NCBI GenBank assembly: GCA_034008185.1
Contig: CM067084.1
Coordinates: 70,590,612-70,654,611, forward strand
DNA length: 64,000 nt
Direction of reading: 5' to 3'
Source of the DNA: Gorsachius magnificus
Taxonomy: Eukaryota; Chordata; Aves; Pelecaniformes; Ardeidae
Below, piece after piece: positions 1 to 13,095 of the stretch; position 1 is the first letter of the stretch, and each line of letters opens with the position of its first letter. Made by a program: the position numbers and the translations under genes. The notes under the pieces are model-generated. The model was not told the DNA's origin. It saw only the letters and a program-made list of their open reading frames with translations, and did not search any database.

Positions 1-3000
1 ACATACTGCCACCTTCTTTTCACAAGTGTTGCAATACCTGGCAGTCCTCTGATTAAAGCAAGAAGTGATCAGACTGCCCACATGCCCCTTTGAACCATCA
101 CATCAAACATTTAGCACAGTCTGCTTCTCAGAGAGGACACCAGAGCCAACCTAGTGATGATATAACTTCTGCAGGTACGAAATTATCCAACAGCTCCTGT
201 ACAAACAGGCCAACATTAACTGATATCAAGGAGTAAATAAACAGATGCTTTCAACACACTGATTTTAAACACACAAGATTTTGTTAACATTGATGCATTT
301 ACTCCTTGCTTTACTTCCATCTATGAGAAGATCCAGCTATATTCCTGAAATCCTTAGCACAATACAGGGACAGCAAGAAACCAGTTCCTTGTCCCTTTGC
401 ATTTGTGTGTTCTTTCATTCCTCATTTCAGCGCTTCTAGAAAAGTGTAGATCGGTGACAGATTCTGCTTGTTGGGAATTGTTTATACTTACTGCCAAAAA
501 ACACTCATACTGAAAAAAAGCTAGGGAGCAAATTTAATAGAAAAAAGCATCATGTTATTTATGTCAAAATCATTGACATTTCAGTATTTAAAGAGGAGTG
601 GTGAGATTTTTTTTATGTTATTACACTCCCACAATTTCCAGGGAGCACTATGACCTTCTTAACCCTTATATTAAATATACAAACTCTATCCTACACTCTC
701 TCTCAGTTACTTCCCTGAAAATCTAAGTTTGGGATTAGAAAACCAGTACATACTTTTTTCTGATTTTGTATGTAAAGAGACCATAAACTTTTGCAATAAT
801 TTCTAAACAAACTTTTCTAAACACAGATATTAACAAAACAGTGCAGTCTACCTCTGCCAAATCAAATCGAACCATGTAAAGAAAAAGTGAGAAGGCTCCC
901 CATGGACTCCTCCAGAATTACCCTTACAGAGCATCGATCATTTGAAAGGGAAAAACTACAGGAACCTCCTAGAGAGTGAATAGCCTCTAAATATTCAAAT
1001 AAAAATTAGAAAGAATCTTACTTTTTGCAACACGAAAAATTTATTACTCTTACCTTGTTATTACTAAGACATTAGCATGGCTTGTGCAAAACGTTCCAGT
1101 GGCCTTCCAAACTGCAAAACCTGCCAAATTCTTTGACTCAGTTGCCATAAAGCATTTCTAAACTGCTGGAACGAGATCCAAATTCTGTTTTTTGAAAGTA
1201 TAAAAAGGATATGAGTAAAACTGTGGGTTGATTCACTGTGAATGTAACATATGTTAAAGGGTTTCCGGGTCCTGTTACTCATTATAAGAAAACAGCAACG
1301 CAGATATGCAACTATATTATGGTGGCTCCACAGAGTGAGTCTCATCCTATTGTTTTTGGTAGTTTTCCCTTTCAGCTAATCATCCGCATCTGGGTTTTCC
1401 CTAAGTAAACCCATGTCTTCCAAACCCAAGTAAACTAAAGCAGTGCCATCAATAAAAGTGTGTACTTGCTCTCGTAATGTTAACCACACACTTTCCTCTT
1501 CGTCAACAGAGCAAATCAGATCACAGAGAAAATGACCCTTTGGACTTCTCAAAAATTCAGCCGTATTACTATGAAATTCGGAGTATTCCTATCATTTGAG
1601 AAGACAATAATGTAACTTACAATTGAATTTATACCCAGGTTGTACCATCAGCTAGAAAGGATCCTTAAGTTTTTTTTTTTATTTTTACTCAGAATGTTTC
1701 AGTGAAGTTCTCTGTGAGTTTTACAGTTTAAGCAAATCTGTAGAGGCTGTTCAGCAGTTACTACCTTTCATATAATCAACAAACCAATCATCATGAAGAT
1801 CATACCTAAATACCTGCTAAAACATACCTTTTGCTGCAAGAACATCTGCTTTACTGCTCAATGGACTAACACACTTCAGAGGTGGGAGGTCTATCAAGTA
1901 TACATAAGATACCTCTTGCCTTTCCAGATGGCATTTCCAAGAGCTTCTGGAAGCATATCTCCATAGTTTCATCACATCCTTTCAGGCACACATAGGAAAT
2001 TCTGGGAATGCACAGGAAGAGTAACAACTCATCTGTAGCTTGGCTCCATCCTCCCTGGGAAGCGGCAGGAATAGCAGCCCCCATCAACGCCCCACTCAGC
2101 TTTTAGCTCATGTCGACCTGCTTGCCTATACTGAAAGCAGCACCAAGCTCTGTTCAGAGGTTTTAAAGAGTGTTTGGGAAGTGAACTAGACACCTCCACA
2201 CCTGGGCAAGTGTAGGAGCGAAGTCTGCAGAAGCAGCAGTTAATTCATGTCCATCTGTCCTTCCTGGAGTCTGAGCAGTCCCAGAGCTGCAGCTTAATGG
2301 GAGGTAACACAAGGCTTAATATTACTGTTTGGCACAGGTTTTTTTGTCTAAACTAAAGGCTGGAATTACGAAGACAGATATAAAGCAAGTTAAATTCTTA
2401 TTACAGCTTGTGATGTTCTTGTAATGTGCAACTGGGTTTTCTGAATTTCAGGAAATGTCTTTTAGAGAGTTCAAGTTCGGGCAGTGCCGGGGGGAGTGAT
2501 GAGGCTGTTTTGACCTCATTTGTAAGGAAAAACATTTCCATGCTTTTAGTGTCAGTTTTCAAAAAAGCAGAGGGTTAGTTGTTGGTTTTTTTTTCTTTTG
2601 AGTAAATTTTTTAACTTTCAAACAAAGACTAGAGTGATCCATTGCTTTGGAGGACTGTGTGGAAGGGAGGTGATTTTAACAAACATCCTGAGATCCTCTT
2701 TAAAAACAAAACCTGCAGTCTCTTCTGTCCCATCACTTACAGGGGTTTTTTGCCTACACACTGATTTTTTTTTTTAATTCTTTTTTAGTTTCTTTTTTTC
2801 TTATTTGGCAGTACTGTAGAAAAAATATTTACTCTCAAACATCAACATAAAGCAAATGTATCCTTTGAACTGTTTTGCTGATTGTGTTCCTTCCACAACA
2901 TATTTTGGTTTTTAATGCTTGCCACCCGTATCAAGCTGATTTTAGGCAGCAGCACAAGGAACTTCAGGATTTCACTTAATATTCAGTATTCCTTTCCCTA

Positions 3001-4524
3001 AGGAGTGGTGGCATCATGTTTCAGCTTTTGCTTTTTATTTCCCATTGTCATGTGTCTCTGTGTGTTTTTCAAGACACAACTCGGGAAGAATCTGCTTCTG
3101 AGGGATCTGGAGTAGGAAAAACGCACTTTTAGCAAAGGCAAAGAGGATGACAACAGGACAAGATGCAAGAGCTAAAGAACCCAAAGGAGAAAATACTAGC
3201 AAGCAGGGTGTGATTGCCGCTCCAAATCATCATTTTCAGCCCAAAAATGTTCATAAAAAGTGTAATCTTAATCTCAGTCATTATCTCTGTTTCTTGTTTT
3301 TGTAGCTAAGTGATTATATTTAACACAGCTTGAAGCCAGTTATGTTTATACAAGTGCGTGGGTCTAACATGGAGAACCAAAGTCTGCCAAAAGTAATTGA
3401 ACCATAAAAGTCACCCAAAGTTTTCATGTTACATCAGAGGGTCAAAACCACAGGTATTGGTGCCGTATTCTAACAAGATAGCTGAAAAAAAAAGTTGGAC
3501 ATTTGCTGGACGTGTTTGCTCAGAAATAGTATTTCCACAGTACTTCAAAGAAAACCTTTTTTGTACTAAAGCCACTTCTAAAGCAGCAGCGATCAGAGGA
3601 AGCAGGATGAGACAACAGAGACCGAGGGGAGGAAGGACAGACCACAGCATGGATGAGATGGCCCCTCAATCAGAGCTTCTGCAACCTTCGTTCCTTTCAA
3701 TGCTCAGTGGATATTTTCCTCCTTAAAAGTTAGGCTTGAATAATCACAGACTTCTGTGTTACACTGAGCGGCCTCTCTTCTGAAAGCCCTATCCCTCAGC
3801 GCTGCATCTCGTAAGGATGCGTGGTTTCCTCCAATTTCTGCCCATTTCAGAGGCAAACGGGAGGGAGAGGAAGGGAAGGTATTGCTGTCAAGAAGAGGTG
3901 ACAAAGCAACTTAGCCCTGCAGCTGTTACCAAAAGTGAAAAGCCCATGTCAGTTTTGCTAAAAACTGCAGAATTCAATTTCAACACAATAAAAGAAGAAA
4001 AGAAAAAAAGAACAGAATAATTCCAAATGTAAAGTTATATGGAGAAGCTCTGGGTGAATATGAAGCTGTGATATGAGAAGACAGAACTAAGGATATGAAA
4101 GTGAAGCAATGGTACTTAGCAGTTAAAGCTTCCTCCAAGATGTCAAAAAGGATTTGTATAGTTAGTTACTATATGACCATCATACTCTATTTAAGATGGA
4201 GAAACAGAGGGTGTCAGGTTCAGGTCACTGTCTGAAGAGAGCAGCCAGGAAATCCAAGCTACCCTCATGAAAAATGTTCATTCCTATGTTTTAAGTTTAC
4301 TTTGTTTAGACATCATTAAGCATTAGCCTGAGGAAAGCCATTACTAAAAAACAGAGGAAAAAACAATCTTTTCAGTGGGAGAGGGTTAGAAAAATATGAG
4401 AATGCACACACCATAAATAGGTCTTGTTCCATCAAAGAATATGGCTGAAAGAAACAGCGAGGGAGTGGTGCTGTTCATCATGCTCAGCCAAGGTGAGATC
4501 AGCTACACCTATCTCATTCCCGAT
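1..4524. other. Non-coding stretch (inferred AFAP1 intron 1)
   Basis: AT-rich unique sequence with short T runs (for example near 1671 and 2766). No repeat family, exon or RNA gene was recognised. Open frames of 60-110 codons here overlap on both strands and look like chance. Confidence 0.5.
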
Positions 4525-5000
4525 GGAAGTCAGTCCAACCATTGACCTCTGAGGGCAATCCAGTTCAACCTTCAACCATTGCTAACACAACAGAGTGTTT
4601 CTAATGCACACTATCAATCTCATTTGCTGAGGTTTAAGCCCATTTTTTCTGGCTCTGTCCACAGAGGACATGGGAAGCACATTCCGTTTCTCTTTGTAGC
4701 AGCCTTAAGATATTTGAAGACTATTATCATCTCTCTCCTCAGCTTTCTCAGGTAAACAACTGAAATCCCATCACTGATCTTTCACAGGTTGTATCTTCCA
4801 GCCCTCTAATTATTCCTGTTGCTTTCTTCTGAAATCTCTCCAGTGGTCCGTACTACCCCTCGCATACAGGCCCCCCCATGACACACGGCTCCAGCTGAGG
4901 CCTTCCCAAGGTTATTTGGGCCCAGGGGATTATTTCACATCTCTTCCAGACAACACTCCCAGTAAAATCTTTGCCTGTTTTTCTGGCAACAGCATGACAT
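4525..5000 (-). mobile_element. Old CR1 LINE fragment
   Basis: Minus-strand CR1 signs on the plus strand: GTCAGTCCAACCATTGACC, AGCCTTAAGATATTTGAAGA, CATCTCTCTCCTCAGCTTTC, AAATCTCTCCAGTGGTCCG and GCTCCAGCTGAGGCC. These correspond in order to the 3' end and the RT C terminus of CR1. It is strongly diverged with indels and no open frame. Confidence 0.65.
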
Positions 5001-6825
5001 CAGTCCCTCAGACTTGGCCAAGATGTGGCAGTCCCACCTACACATCTTGCAGAGTATACAGCTGGTTTAGTCTTGCTAAAGGTAATGCAAGAAAATGAAA
5101 GATACCACCTACTTTTACCTTAAATTGGTTTTATTACTTAAAAACATGTAGGGTCGGGGCAGGGAGGACATTTTATAATGATACTGGCCTTCAGCCTCTG
5201 CATAAGCAACACCAAAAAAAAAAGTCTTCAGGGCTTCATCACCAAATTCATCATATCAAAGATGAAAAATGAGCAGGGAAAACTCACCCTAATTGCCTAG
5301 AATAATAAATCTTTTTATCATCTGGGCATAAGACAAGACAACAGAGGAGCTGTAAACATCCCAGCTGGTAGCTGTCTGAAGAAACTGCTTTGCCCCAGGT
5401 TGGGAGACCCCTTCCCACGTGCCAAGATTTTACAGAAGACCTGCTAACTCCTCCTCCATGTTATAAAAGTCAGTTTTATGGGAAGCAGAATGATGGAGAG
5501 AGGAAGGATTGCAAATAGATCATACAAATGAGGTGCTCAGGAGTCCAGGAACAGTCTTTAGCCTGGACTTGCTATTTTCTGCTTAAGCAATGTTTGAGTA
5601 ACAGTGTCAGCACTGGGGGAAAGAACATGACATAATCTATCACCTCCTGATATTACTGCACATCATTTTAATCAGAGAAACAGCCTGCGTCTGTCTGAAG
5701 TATTAACAGTGACAGCATCACACATAGCCCAGCTGACCTTATCCCTTCATGGTAAAAACAGTTATGGTGAGGAAACGTTGTTTTGCTAATATGACAAATT
5801 AGTAGGTTGCAAAGAAGCGGGCACATGACAAAGCCTAATTATGGAGTGGAGATAATAAGTTATAGGCTCCTTTCTGTCTGTCCTGAATTGTTGCAAAAGT
5901 TCAGGCAGGCGGAAAAAGAGGCAGAATATTTATGAGATGAGACACTATACAGGCCCTTCAAAATCAGCTCGTCTCAAAAGAATGACACGGATCTCTTAGG
6001 GCTTGGACATACCTTGGCACAGTTGCCAAGGATATCGCTCTCCCTCCTCCCCACGCACGGAAGCCACACCGGTCTTATTTTGGCTGATGAGCCACTGTGG
6101 CTGAAAGAGTCATGTTAATGCAAAAGATCCCTAATTCTGGTTTGTATTTAAGTGCCACAGCAGTTCAGCAGCTGAATCACAAGTAGTTCAGCCATGCACA
6201 GGTGGTATTAACTTCAGTTGGCCACGAAGGGTATAACAGAGCTCTTAGGTTTTGAAAGGTTTACTAGTTAAGAAGCTGTGCAGAATAACTGATCTTGTAA
6301 GACCCTCCTCTTCTTTCTTGTTAGTTTATCACATGATACTATTTTCACAGAAAATAAGTGTTTCTCAATGTTTTAGATCTAATCATGTACAGTGCTTTTT
6401 AGGTAGGAAGAAATCAAGTTCTTAAGGAATCTGTCTGATGCTTGTCAAGGAGTAGCAGTTATTTAGACGTCAGCTGTAACATATCATCCAAGTAATACAC
6501 ACAGAAAAGTAAGAAAAAAGTAATTTTGACATTGCTAAGAATTGAAATTAAAAATATATTATCTACTCCTTTTTAGATTAGCATCAGATAAATAATACAC
6601 CCCGTGAGAGGATGACACGTACAACTGAACATAAATAAAAAACTCCCGTTGATGCTCTCTCCCCTTCCCTCCTTACCTTCCAAGATGCTCACGGGGTGCT
6701 TTCAGCTTAACTATTTCCTAATTAGAGAACTTGCAATCCTTAGGCCAGGCTGGATGTTCTCCTTGAAATGAGTTACCAATGCTCTGAGGAAACAGTAACT
6801 GGAGAGCCACTTTCTGAGATGAATC
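5001..6825. other. Non-coding stretch (inferred AFAP1 intron 1)
   Basis: Unique sequence. The part at about 5.63-6.0 kb is free of simple repeats and rich in AT-core and paired motifs, so it might be a conserved non-coding element. No exon was recognised. Confidence 0.45.
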
Positions 6826-9575
6826 ATAGAATGAATCATAGAATGTTTTGGGTTGGAAGGGACCCCTAGAGGTCATCTAGTCCAACCCCCCTGCAGTGAG
6901 CAGGGACACCACTAACTAGATCAGGTTGCTCACAGCCCCATCCAACCTGGCCTTGAATGTTCCCAGGGATGGGGCCTCCACCGCCTCTCTGGGCAACCCG
7001 TTCCAGTGTTTCACCACCCTCGTTGTAAAGAATTTCCTCCTTATATCCAGTCTAAATCTACCCTGTTTTAGTTTAAAACCATTACCCCTTGTCCTGTCAC
7101 AGATGGCCCTACTAAAAAGATTTTCCCCCTCTTTCCTATAGGCCCCCTTTAAGTACTGAAAGGCCGCAATCAGGTCTCCCCACAGCCTTCTCTTCTCCAG
7201 GCTGAACAAGCCCAACTCCCTCAGCCTGTCCTCATAAGAGAGGTGCTCCAGCCCTTGAATCATTTTAGTAGCCCTCCTCTGGACCCGCTCCAACAGTTCC
7301 ATGTCCTTTTTGTGCTGAGGGCTCCAGAGCTGGATGCAGTACTCTAGGTGGGGTCTCACCAGAGCAGAGTAGAGGGGCAGAATCACCTCCCTCGACCTGC
7401 TGGCCACGCTTCTCCTGATGCAGCCCAGGGTACGGTTGGCCTTCTGGGCTGCCAGCGCACATTGCTGGCTCATGTCCAGCTTTTCATCCACCAGCATGCC
7501 CAAGTCCCTCTCGGTAGGGCTGCTCTTGATCCTTTCTTCCCCCAGACTGTACTGATACTGGGGGTTACCCCGACCCAGATGCATGACCTTGCACTTGGCC
7601 TTGTTGAACCTCATGAGGTTCACACAGGCCCACCTCTCCAGCCTGTCCAGGTCTCTCTGGATGACATCCCGGCCTTCTGGTGTGTCAACCGCACCACTCA
7701 GTTTGGTGTCATCCGCAAACTTGCTGAGGGTGCATTCGATCTCGTTGTCTAAGTCATTGATGAATATATTAAACAGCACCGGTCCCAGTACGGACCCCTG
7801 AGGGACACCACTCGTCACCAGTCTCCATCCGGACATCGAGCCATTGACCACTACCCTCTGGATGCGACCATCCAGCCAGTTCCTTATCCACCGAACAGTC
7901 CACCCATCAAATCCATAGCTCTCCAATTTAGAGAGAAGGATGTTGTGGGGGACCGTGTCAAAGGCTTTGCAGAAGTCCAGATAGATGACATCTATTGGTT
8001 TTCCCTTGTCCACTGATGCTGTCACACCATCATAGAAAGCCACTAGGTTCGTCAGGCAGGACTTGCCCTTGGTGAAGCCATGCTGGCTATCTCAAATTAT
8101 CTCCCTGGCCTCCATGTGCCTTAGCATAGCTTCTAGGAGGATCTGCTCCATGATCTTCCCAGGCACAGAGGTGAGGCTGACAGGTCAGTAGTTCCCAGGG
8201 TCTTCCTTTCTACCCTTTTTGAAAATGGCCACAATGTTTCCTTTCTTCCAGTCACCAGGGACTTCACCTGACTGCCATGACTTTTCAAATATCATGGAGA
8301 GTGGCTTGGTGACTACATCGGCCAATTCCCTCAGGACTCTGGGATGCATCTCATCAGGTCCCATGGACTTATGCGCATTCAGGTTCCTCAGGTGGTCACG
8401 AACCGGATCTTCTCCTACAGCGGGAGAGGTTTTGCCCTCCCGGTCCCCCTCATGCCATCCATCAACTCAGGTGGGGTGAGGAGAGAGGTTCCCAGCGAAG
8501 ACTGAGGCAAAAAAGGTGTTGAGTACCTCAGCCTTCTCCTCATCTGCTGTTACCAGCTTGCCAGTCTCACTCATCAGCGGGGGTATGCTTTCTTTAACCA
8601 TCCTTTTCCGGCTGATATACCTGTAGAAACCCTTCTTATTATTCTTTGCATCCCTAGACAAGTTTAGCTCCAGCTGAGCCTTGGCTTTCCTGACCCCATT
8701 CCTACACAACCGGACCGCGTCCCTATACTCTTCCCAGGATGCCTGTCCCTGCTTCCACTGCCTGTGCAGTTCCCTCTTCCTCCTTAGTTTGACCAGCATC
8801 TCTCATCTCAGCCATGCCGGTCTCTTCCCTTCTTTGCCCGATTTCTTACACCAGGGATCGAGACCTCTTGCGCTCTGTGAATCACATCCTTAAAGATCTG
8901 CCAGCTCTGTTCTGTTCCCCTGTCCCGGCCTTTCCCAGGGGCCTTCCTTTTTTTTTCCCATTTCCCTCAGGAGTGTGAGCTTACCATCACATGATCACTG
9001 CAGCCCAGGCTGCCTCCAATCTTGACATTTCTGACGAGCTCGCTTACATTGGTGACCACCAGGTCCAGTATCGCATCCCCTCGGGTAGGGGTGTCTATTA
9101 CCTGGCTTAAGAAGTTGTCCTCAATGCATTCGAGAAACCTGCTGGATTGCCTACAGCTTGCCGTGTTGGTTTTCCAGCAGATGTCAGGGTGGTTGAAGTC
9201 CCCCAGCAGGACGAGAGCCTGCGAGCACGAAGCCTCCCGGAGCTGGAGGAAGAACGCTTCGTCAGTCGGTGCCTCTTGATCTGGCGGCCTGTAGTAGACA
9301 CCAACGACCAGGTTCCCTTTGTTGCCTCTCTCTCTGATTTCTTACCCATAAGCTTTCGACCTGTTCGTGGCTATTCTTCAGGGCCAGCTCTTCACACTCT
9401 AATGATTTCTTGATGTAAAGGACAACGCCTCCGCCCCTCCTTCCTCGCGTGTCCCTTCTGAACAGCCTGTAGCCATCAATAGCTACATTCCAGTCGTGGG
9501 ATTCATCCCACCAAGTTTCCGTAATGGCAATCAGGTCGTAGCTTTCTAGCAGCACTGAGATGACTTTCAGTGCAG
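6826..9575 (-). mobile_element. Long CR1 LINE copy (2.75 kb), 5'-truncated in the endonuclease
   Basis: On the minus strand the element runs from the endonuclease region of ORF2 near 9575 to the octamer tail at 6826, where AATCATAGAATG is repeated twice. The 3' end is the GGGTTGGAAGGGACC / TCATCTAGTCCAACC type, resembling the CR1-F group as I recall it. Endonuclease, linker, reverse transcriptase and C-terminal parts appear in normal order. Full CR1 elements are about 4.5 kb with ORF1 and ORF2; ORF1 and the start of ORF2 are missing, as usual after incomplete reverse transcription. It is the longest repeat in the window and the least decayed of the long copies. Confidence 0.96.
6916..9570 (-). 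pseudogene. CR1 ORF2 remnant (endonuclease and reverse transcriptase), disrupted
   Basis: The endonuclease start includes SYDLIAITETWWDESHDWN, with the GDFNHPDICW motif in another frame near 9.19 kb. RT motifs in the 375-codon open part (8043-6916) are YLDFCKAFD (residues 21-29), PQGSVLGP (81-88) and the catalytic KFADDTKL (FADD at 109-112), then [10 protein letters not shown] and the C-terminal [12 protein letters not shown]. From 8805 to the natural end at 6916 a single frame is kept, broken only by TGA codons at 8803-8805, 8467-8469, 8185-8187 and 8092-8094. The one at 8185 sits in the GNY-R-PVSL motif and fits CGA-to-TGA decay. A frameshift lies in a CT-repeat near 9325-9345 and another upstream of 8805. 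The protein would have nicked target DNA and copied CR1 RNA; this copy cannot. Confidence 0.9.
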
Positions 9576-9951
9576 TCTGTACAAGCAAAAGCAGCATATA
9601 CAAGTGTGCAAATATGTTTGCATTTCAAATTAGATGGTTATTTCTGCTTTTTTTTCCTCCCTGCCTTTCCTGCAAGCTGTGGTTTTACAAAACCTTTAAG
9701 TTAACCTATGCCTGGGCTGCTGCTGAGGGGCTGATCTTGTCTCTGATCCCCATTTTCATGCCTGCCTTTGGGCCAACATGAGGGTTCCTGGGCCACGGGG
9801 TGAGGCAGAGGAGGGCGCAGAGCCAGCCCACCGTGGGGCCCGGGCAGGGCAAGAGCAAGGAGGGGAGGATGAGCCAGATCGTCCCGTTTAGTGGCAGCCT
9901 ACATTTAGCTTTAAAGCTTTTGTGGAGCGACGGTCTCTGCTCTAGATGTCA
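9576..9951. other. Non-coding spacer between CR1 copies
   Basis: Unique sequence, GC-richer at 9.79-9.88 kb. Nothing recognised. Confidence 0.5.
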
Positions 9952-9995
9952 CACAATGGCTAACGCTGGAAGGGACCTCTGCACATGGTCTACAT
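9952..9995 (-). mobile_element. Possible CR1 3'-end remnant
   Basis: ACAATGGCTAACGCTGGAAG followed by GGACCTCTGCACATGGTCTA resembles a CR1 3' end in reverse orientation (AATGGCTAGGGTTGGAAGGGACCTC type). Only about 40 bp. Confidence 0.35.
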
Positions 9996-10789
9996 ATGTA
10001 CGTTTATATAGGCGCACACACAAATATACCTGGACATAGGTGACTTTGCTCACGTTGCTGTGGGTGGAAGCACGACAGCTATCGGGAGGCGAGTGGTGGG
10101 AGAAAACATCTCCGTCTCCTGGGTCAGGCACCCGGGGTATGGTGGGAAAGCTGCAGCTCACCCCGAGCTCCTCACAGAGGAGCCCTAATTCCTGTGGGCT
10201 TTCCTTTGTTTATGTGTAGGACTCGGTAGCTATGTGGAAGCAAGAGCAAGGATGGTTTTATTATGCAGTATGCGCAGCTTCTTGGAGCACGCATGACTCG
10301 GACAAAGAAATTTTGGGCTGCACAGACCATATTGTAGCAAAACACTTGAAGATAAAAAAAATGGTATTTATTAAACACATATACAGAATACTTGTGTGTA
10401 TTATATGTGACATATACTCAGGCACTCTAAACTGCTGGAATTACTGGAGGCAATGTCACCAATACCCTAAATGTTATAATTATTTTCAAATGAAAGCAAT
10501 AGCTGCGAGTAGGCTCACATTGAGCTTTCTCCTCCCTGGGGCAGTGCATTCCGAGCAGGGGTGTTATCCCGCATGGCTGTGGAACGCATTAGCTGCTCTG
10601 ATAACAATGCAGCTCTGTGCTTTTAAAGACTACAAAGCAACCACGCAAAGAGCAGTAAAGTTCATTCTAAATACTTCTGCAAGAATTAAGCAGCCCAGTA
10701 GTATTTCATGTTTTACATTAGGGAGATTGTTTATTTTCCCTTCTGAAATTTGTCTTAAGGTCAATAAATACAACATCAGTAGAGACAAC

Positions 10790-10807
10790 TTTTTTTTTTT
10801 TTTTTTT
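10790..10807. repeat. Poly-T tract (18)
   Basis: Uninterrupted T run; no element body recognised beside it. Confidence 0.9.
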
Positions 10808-11288
10808 ACAAAAATAATGAACCAGTGGGCACCACACCTACCCTTCACTTTTTATCCTTTTGACTTTGTGCTTCTACCTGATAATTAAACATAAGAGACT
10901 GAAACTGGATAAGCAAATGTTATAATGGAGGAGTGCAGACAGTTATTCACATCTTTCATTTCAGGGGGACTTATTTTTTGATGTATTTTAACTCTCAGGA
11001 CATTGTTCTCTATAGGAAATTGAGTACAATATAGCTTCTTCTACATTCCTTTTTTTCTAGAAGTATGGTTCAAACATATTACTCAACCCTTACAGAAGCA
11101 GTAATAATAATACTCAACACATGAATGTTCTTACACTGTAAGATGAAATTAATAAAACTATTCATTGGGAAAAAAAGCTGACACATATTTTCATTTGTGA
11201 TGTCACATAACAACCAAGAGAAGTCAGAATTTTTAAAGTACCTCCTGGCAAGATTTTGGAATCCACAAGCAGGATGGAAAATGAATGC

Positions 11289-11311
11289 AATAAATAAATA
11301 AATAAATAAAA
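11289..11311. repeat. (TAAA)n microsatellite
   Basis: About five and a half TAAA units; plus strand AATAAATAAATAAATAAATA. Confidence 0.95.
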
Positions 11312-11934
11312 GTAATTAATTAAACAACCTATCGACCAACCAACCAAAAAGAACCCATACCCTTTAAGGATGGAGTATGGAAAGGTGGAAGGTTTTGGTG
11401 CTTCTAATATATGAGAAAATGGAAATGTATCTGAAATCACAGGAAGAAATCTCACCTGAAGGCCATTAGAATTCCACTGCAACAGGCATGTACAATTTTG
11501 TACTCCTAGTTGCTGACCTATGGATGTCTGTTACACAGTATAGATGCGTGGAGAAGTGTCAATGCAAGAGACTACATGCACATGCATTCATATATAAGGC
11601 CAGCTGTTCTTAACACAGTTTAAATAACTATCTTTCCTACCCCACAGCCCAAGCTAGAACAATTTATCAGCTGGAAGCACTATCTAACTTAGCATTTCTC
11701 CAGCAAAATCCCACAGCTCCTTCACAGACGCACAAAAAGTGGGGAAGCTCGCCTAAATTAAGAGAAAAAGAATGAGGCCCACTGCACAGACCCAGGGGAT
11801 ATCTGGTACTCAGGAATCTCAGTGCCAGGGATGAGACAGTGCAGTGCAAGGGTAGACATGAGATTCAAGAGTAATTTCACAGCACGGCTTCTCTCAGCCA
11901 TCCTTCATTGACCCAAGAGGAGCCCCTGGAGTAT

Positions 11935-11948
11935 ATTTATATATATGT

Positions 11949-11979
<31 letters not shown>

Positions 11980-11982
11980 TAT
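11935..11982. repeat. TA/TACA/CA compound microsatellite
   Basis: TATTTATATATATG, TACATACATAC and then a CA run to about 11979. Confidence 0.95.
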
Positions 11983-13060
11983 TCTGTAGGACACTGATAG
12001 TGGAATAGCAACAGAAGGGAGAGGGGTTATGGGCACCAGCCAGTCTTCTAATAAGAAGCTGAGGCCAATTCTCCACAAATATTTTTGTGATCAACAAATG
12101 ACACTGCTTGAAGAAAAAAAATTTTGATGCATCCACCCTTTTGAACTTGAGAGCCTGTGCCCTCTTGATGTAGGCTTGTCGAACAGTATATGCTTTTATT
12201 CCAGAAGTACACTTGCAATACACTTTACTAGATTACGAGGTCAGACCTCACTACCCCCAGGGGAGAAGGTTAGTTTCAAATTAGTTTTAAGTCAAGAAAA
12301 CCTATTTATTAATATCCTCATAAGGTGAAGAGTTATAAGCACCTATATACTATACGGTCGCAGGTATAAACCAGTTTCTTCCAAATCAAGGTCAACAGTG
12401 AAAGGGAGGCATCTCCAGGAGGTTGTTCCCTGCACTTAAATTCTTAATTCCCGCCCAGCGCTTTAAATTTTGTTGCATCTCAGGTATTTGTATCTTTAAG
12501 TGATATCAGCAATTGTCTGGATAGTAAGGTGAGGAGGGTTGTGTGAATATGTACTACAGACACCTTCTACCAACATCTGTAGCAACTGGAGGTGTTTTGC
12601 TAGGGATCTGGATACCGTTTTGGGGAAAGCATTGAAACATCTACCAAGGTTTGATGCCCTCATTTAGCTCTGCCTTGCCTTTGTGGTTAATACAGAATGT
12701 TAACATAAACTCCAGCTGCTCAGCGTATCATAAGCCCTTGCAAAGAACATGTAAATGCACGCTTGGCTAAACTAAACTGCAACCACATGGTGGTCTACAC
12801 TTGAGCGAATGTGATGTGTTTATGAATAGCACTTTCTAATAAATGCTTTACCTCACCCGCTATTAATATTTAACTTATCTCTTTCTTTCAACAAAAATAA
12901 TTTAGGTAAAACAATACAGCAATAATCTTCATGTTTAAAATCATAATGAATCTTTCTGGGAGGTCACCTACAATAGGTAATACAAGCAAGATGGAGCCAG
13001 ATAGCAATTACTCAGCCTGAAGCAGTGATGAAGAACTATACTCTTTACAAAAATAGCTTA

Positions 13061-13095
13061 AACTATTTTTAAGTCTTTGAACTATTTTTAAGACT
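13061..13095. repeat. Near-tandem repeat of AACTATTTTTAAGTCTTTG
   Basis: The 19-bp unit is followed directly by a second, partial copy (AACTATTTTTAAGACT). Confidence 0.8.

Noticed and set aside
5440..5475. Minus-strand ATGGAGGAGGAG near 5.45 kb as a possible AFAP1 start
   Set aside because: AFAP1 begins MEELIVELRLF as I recall; the sequence here does not continue that way and soon stops.
10232..10888. 218-codon plus-strand open frame
   Set aside because: It passes through an 18-T tract (a Phe run), has no recognisable domain, and lies in sequence that otherwise looks intronic. Chance frame.
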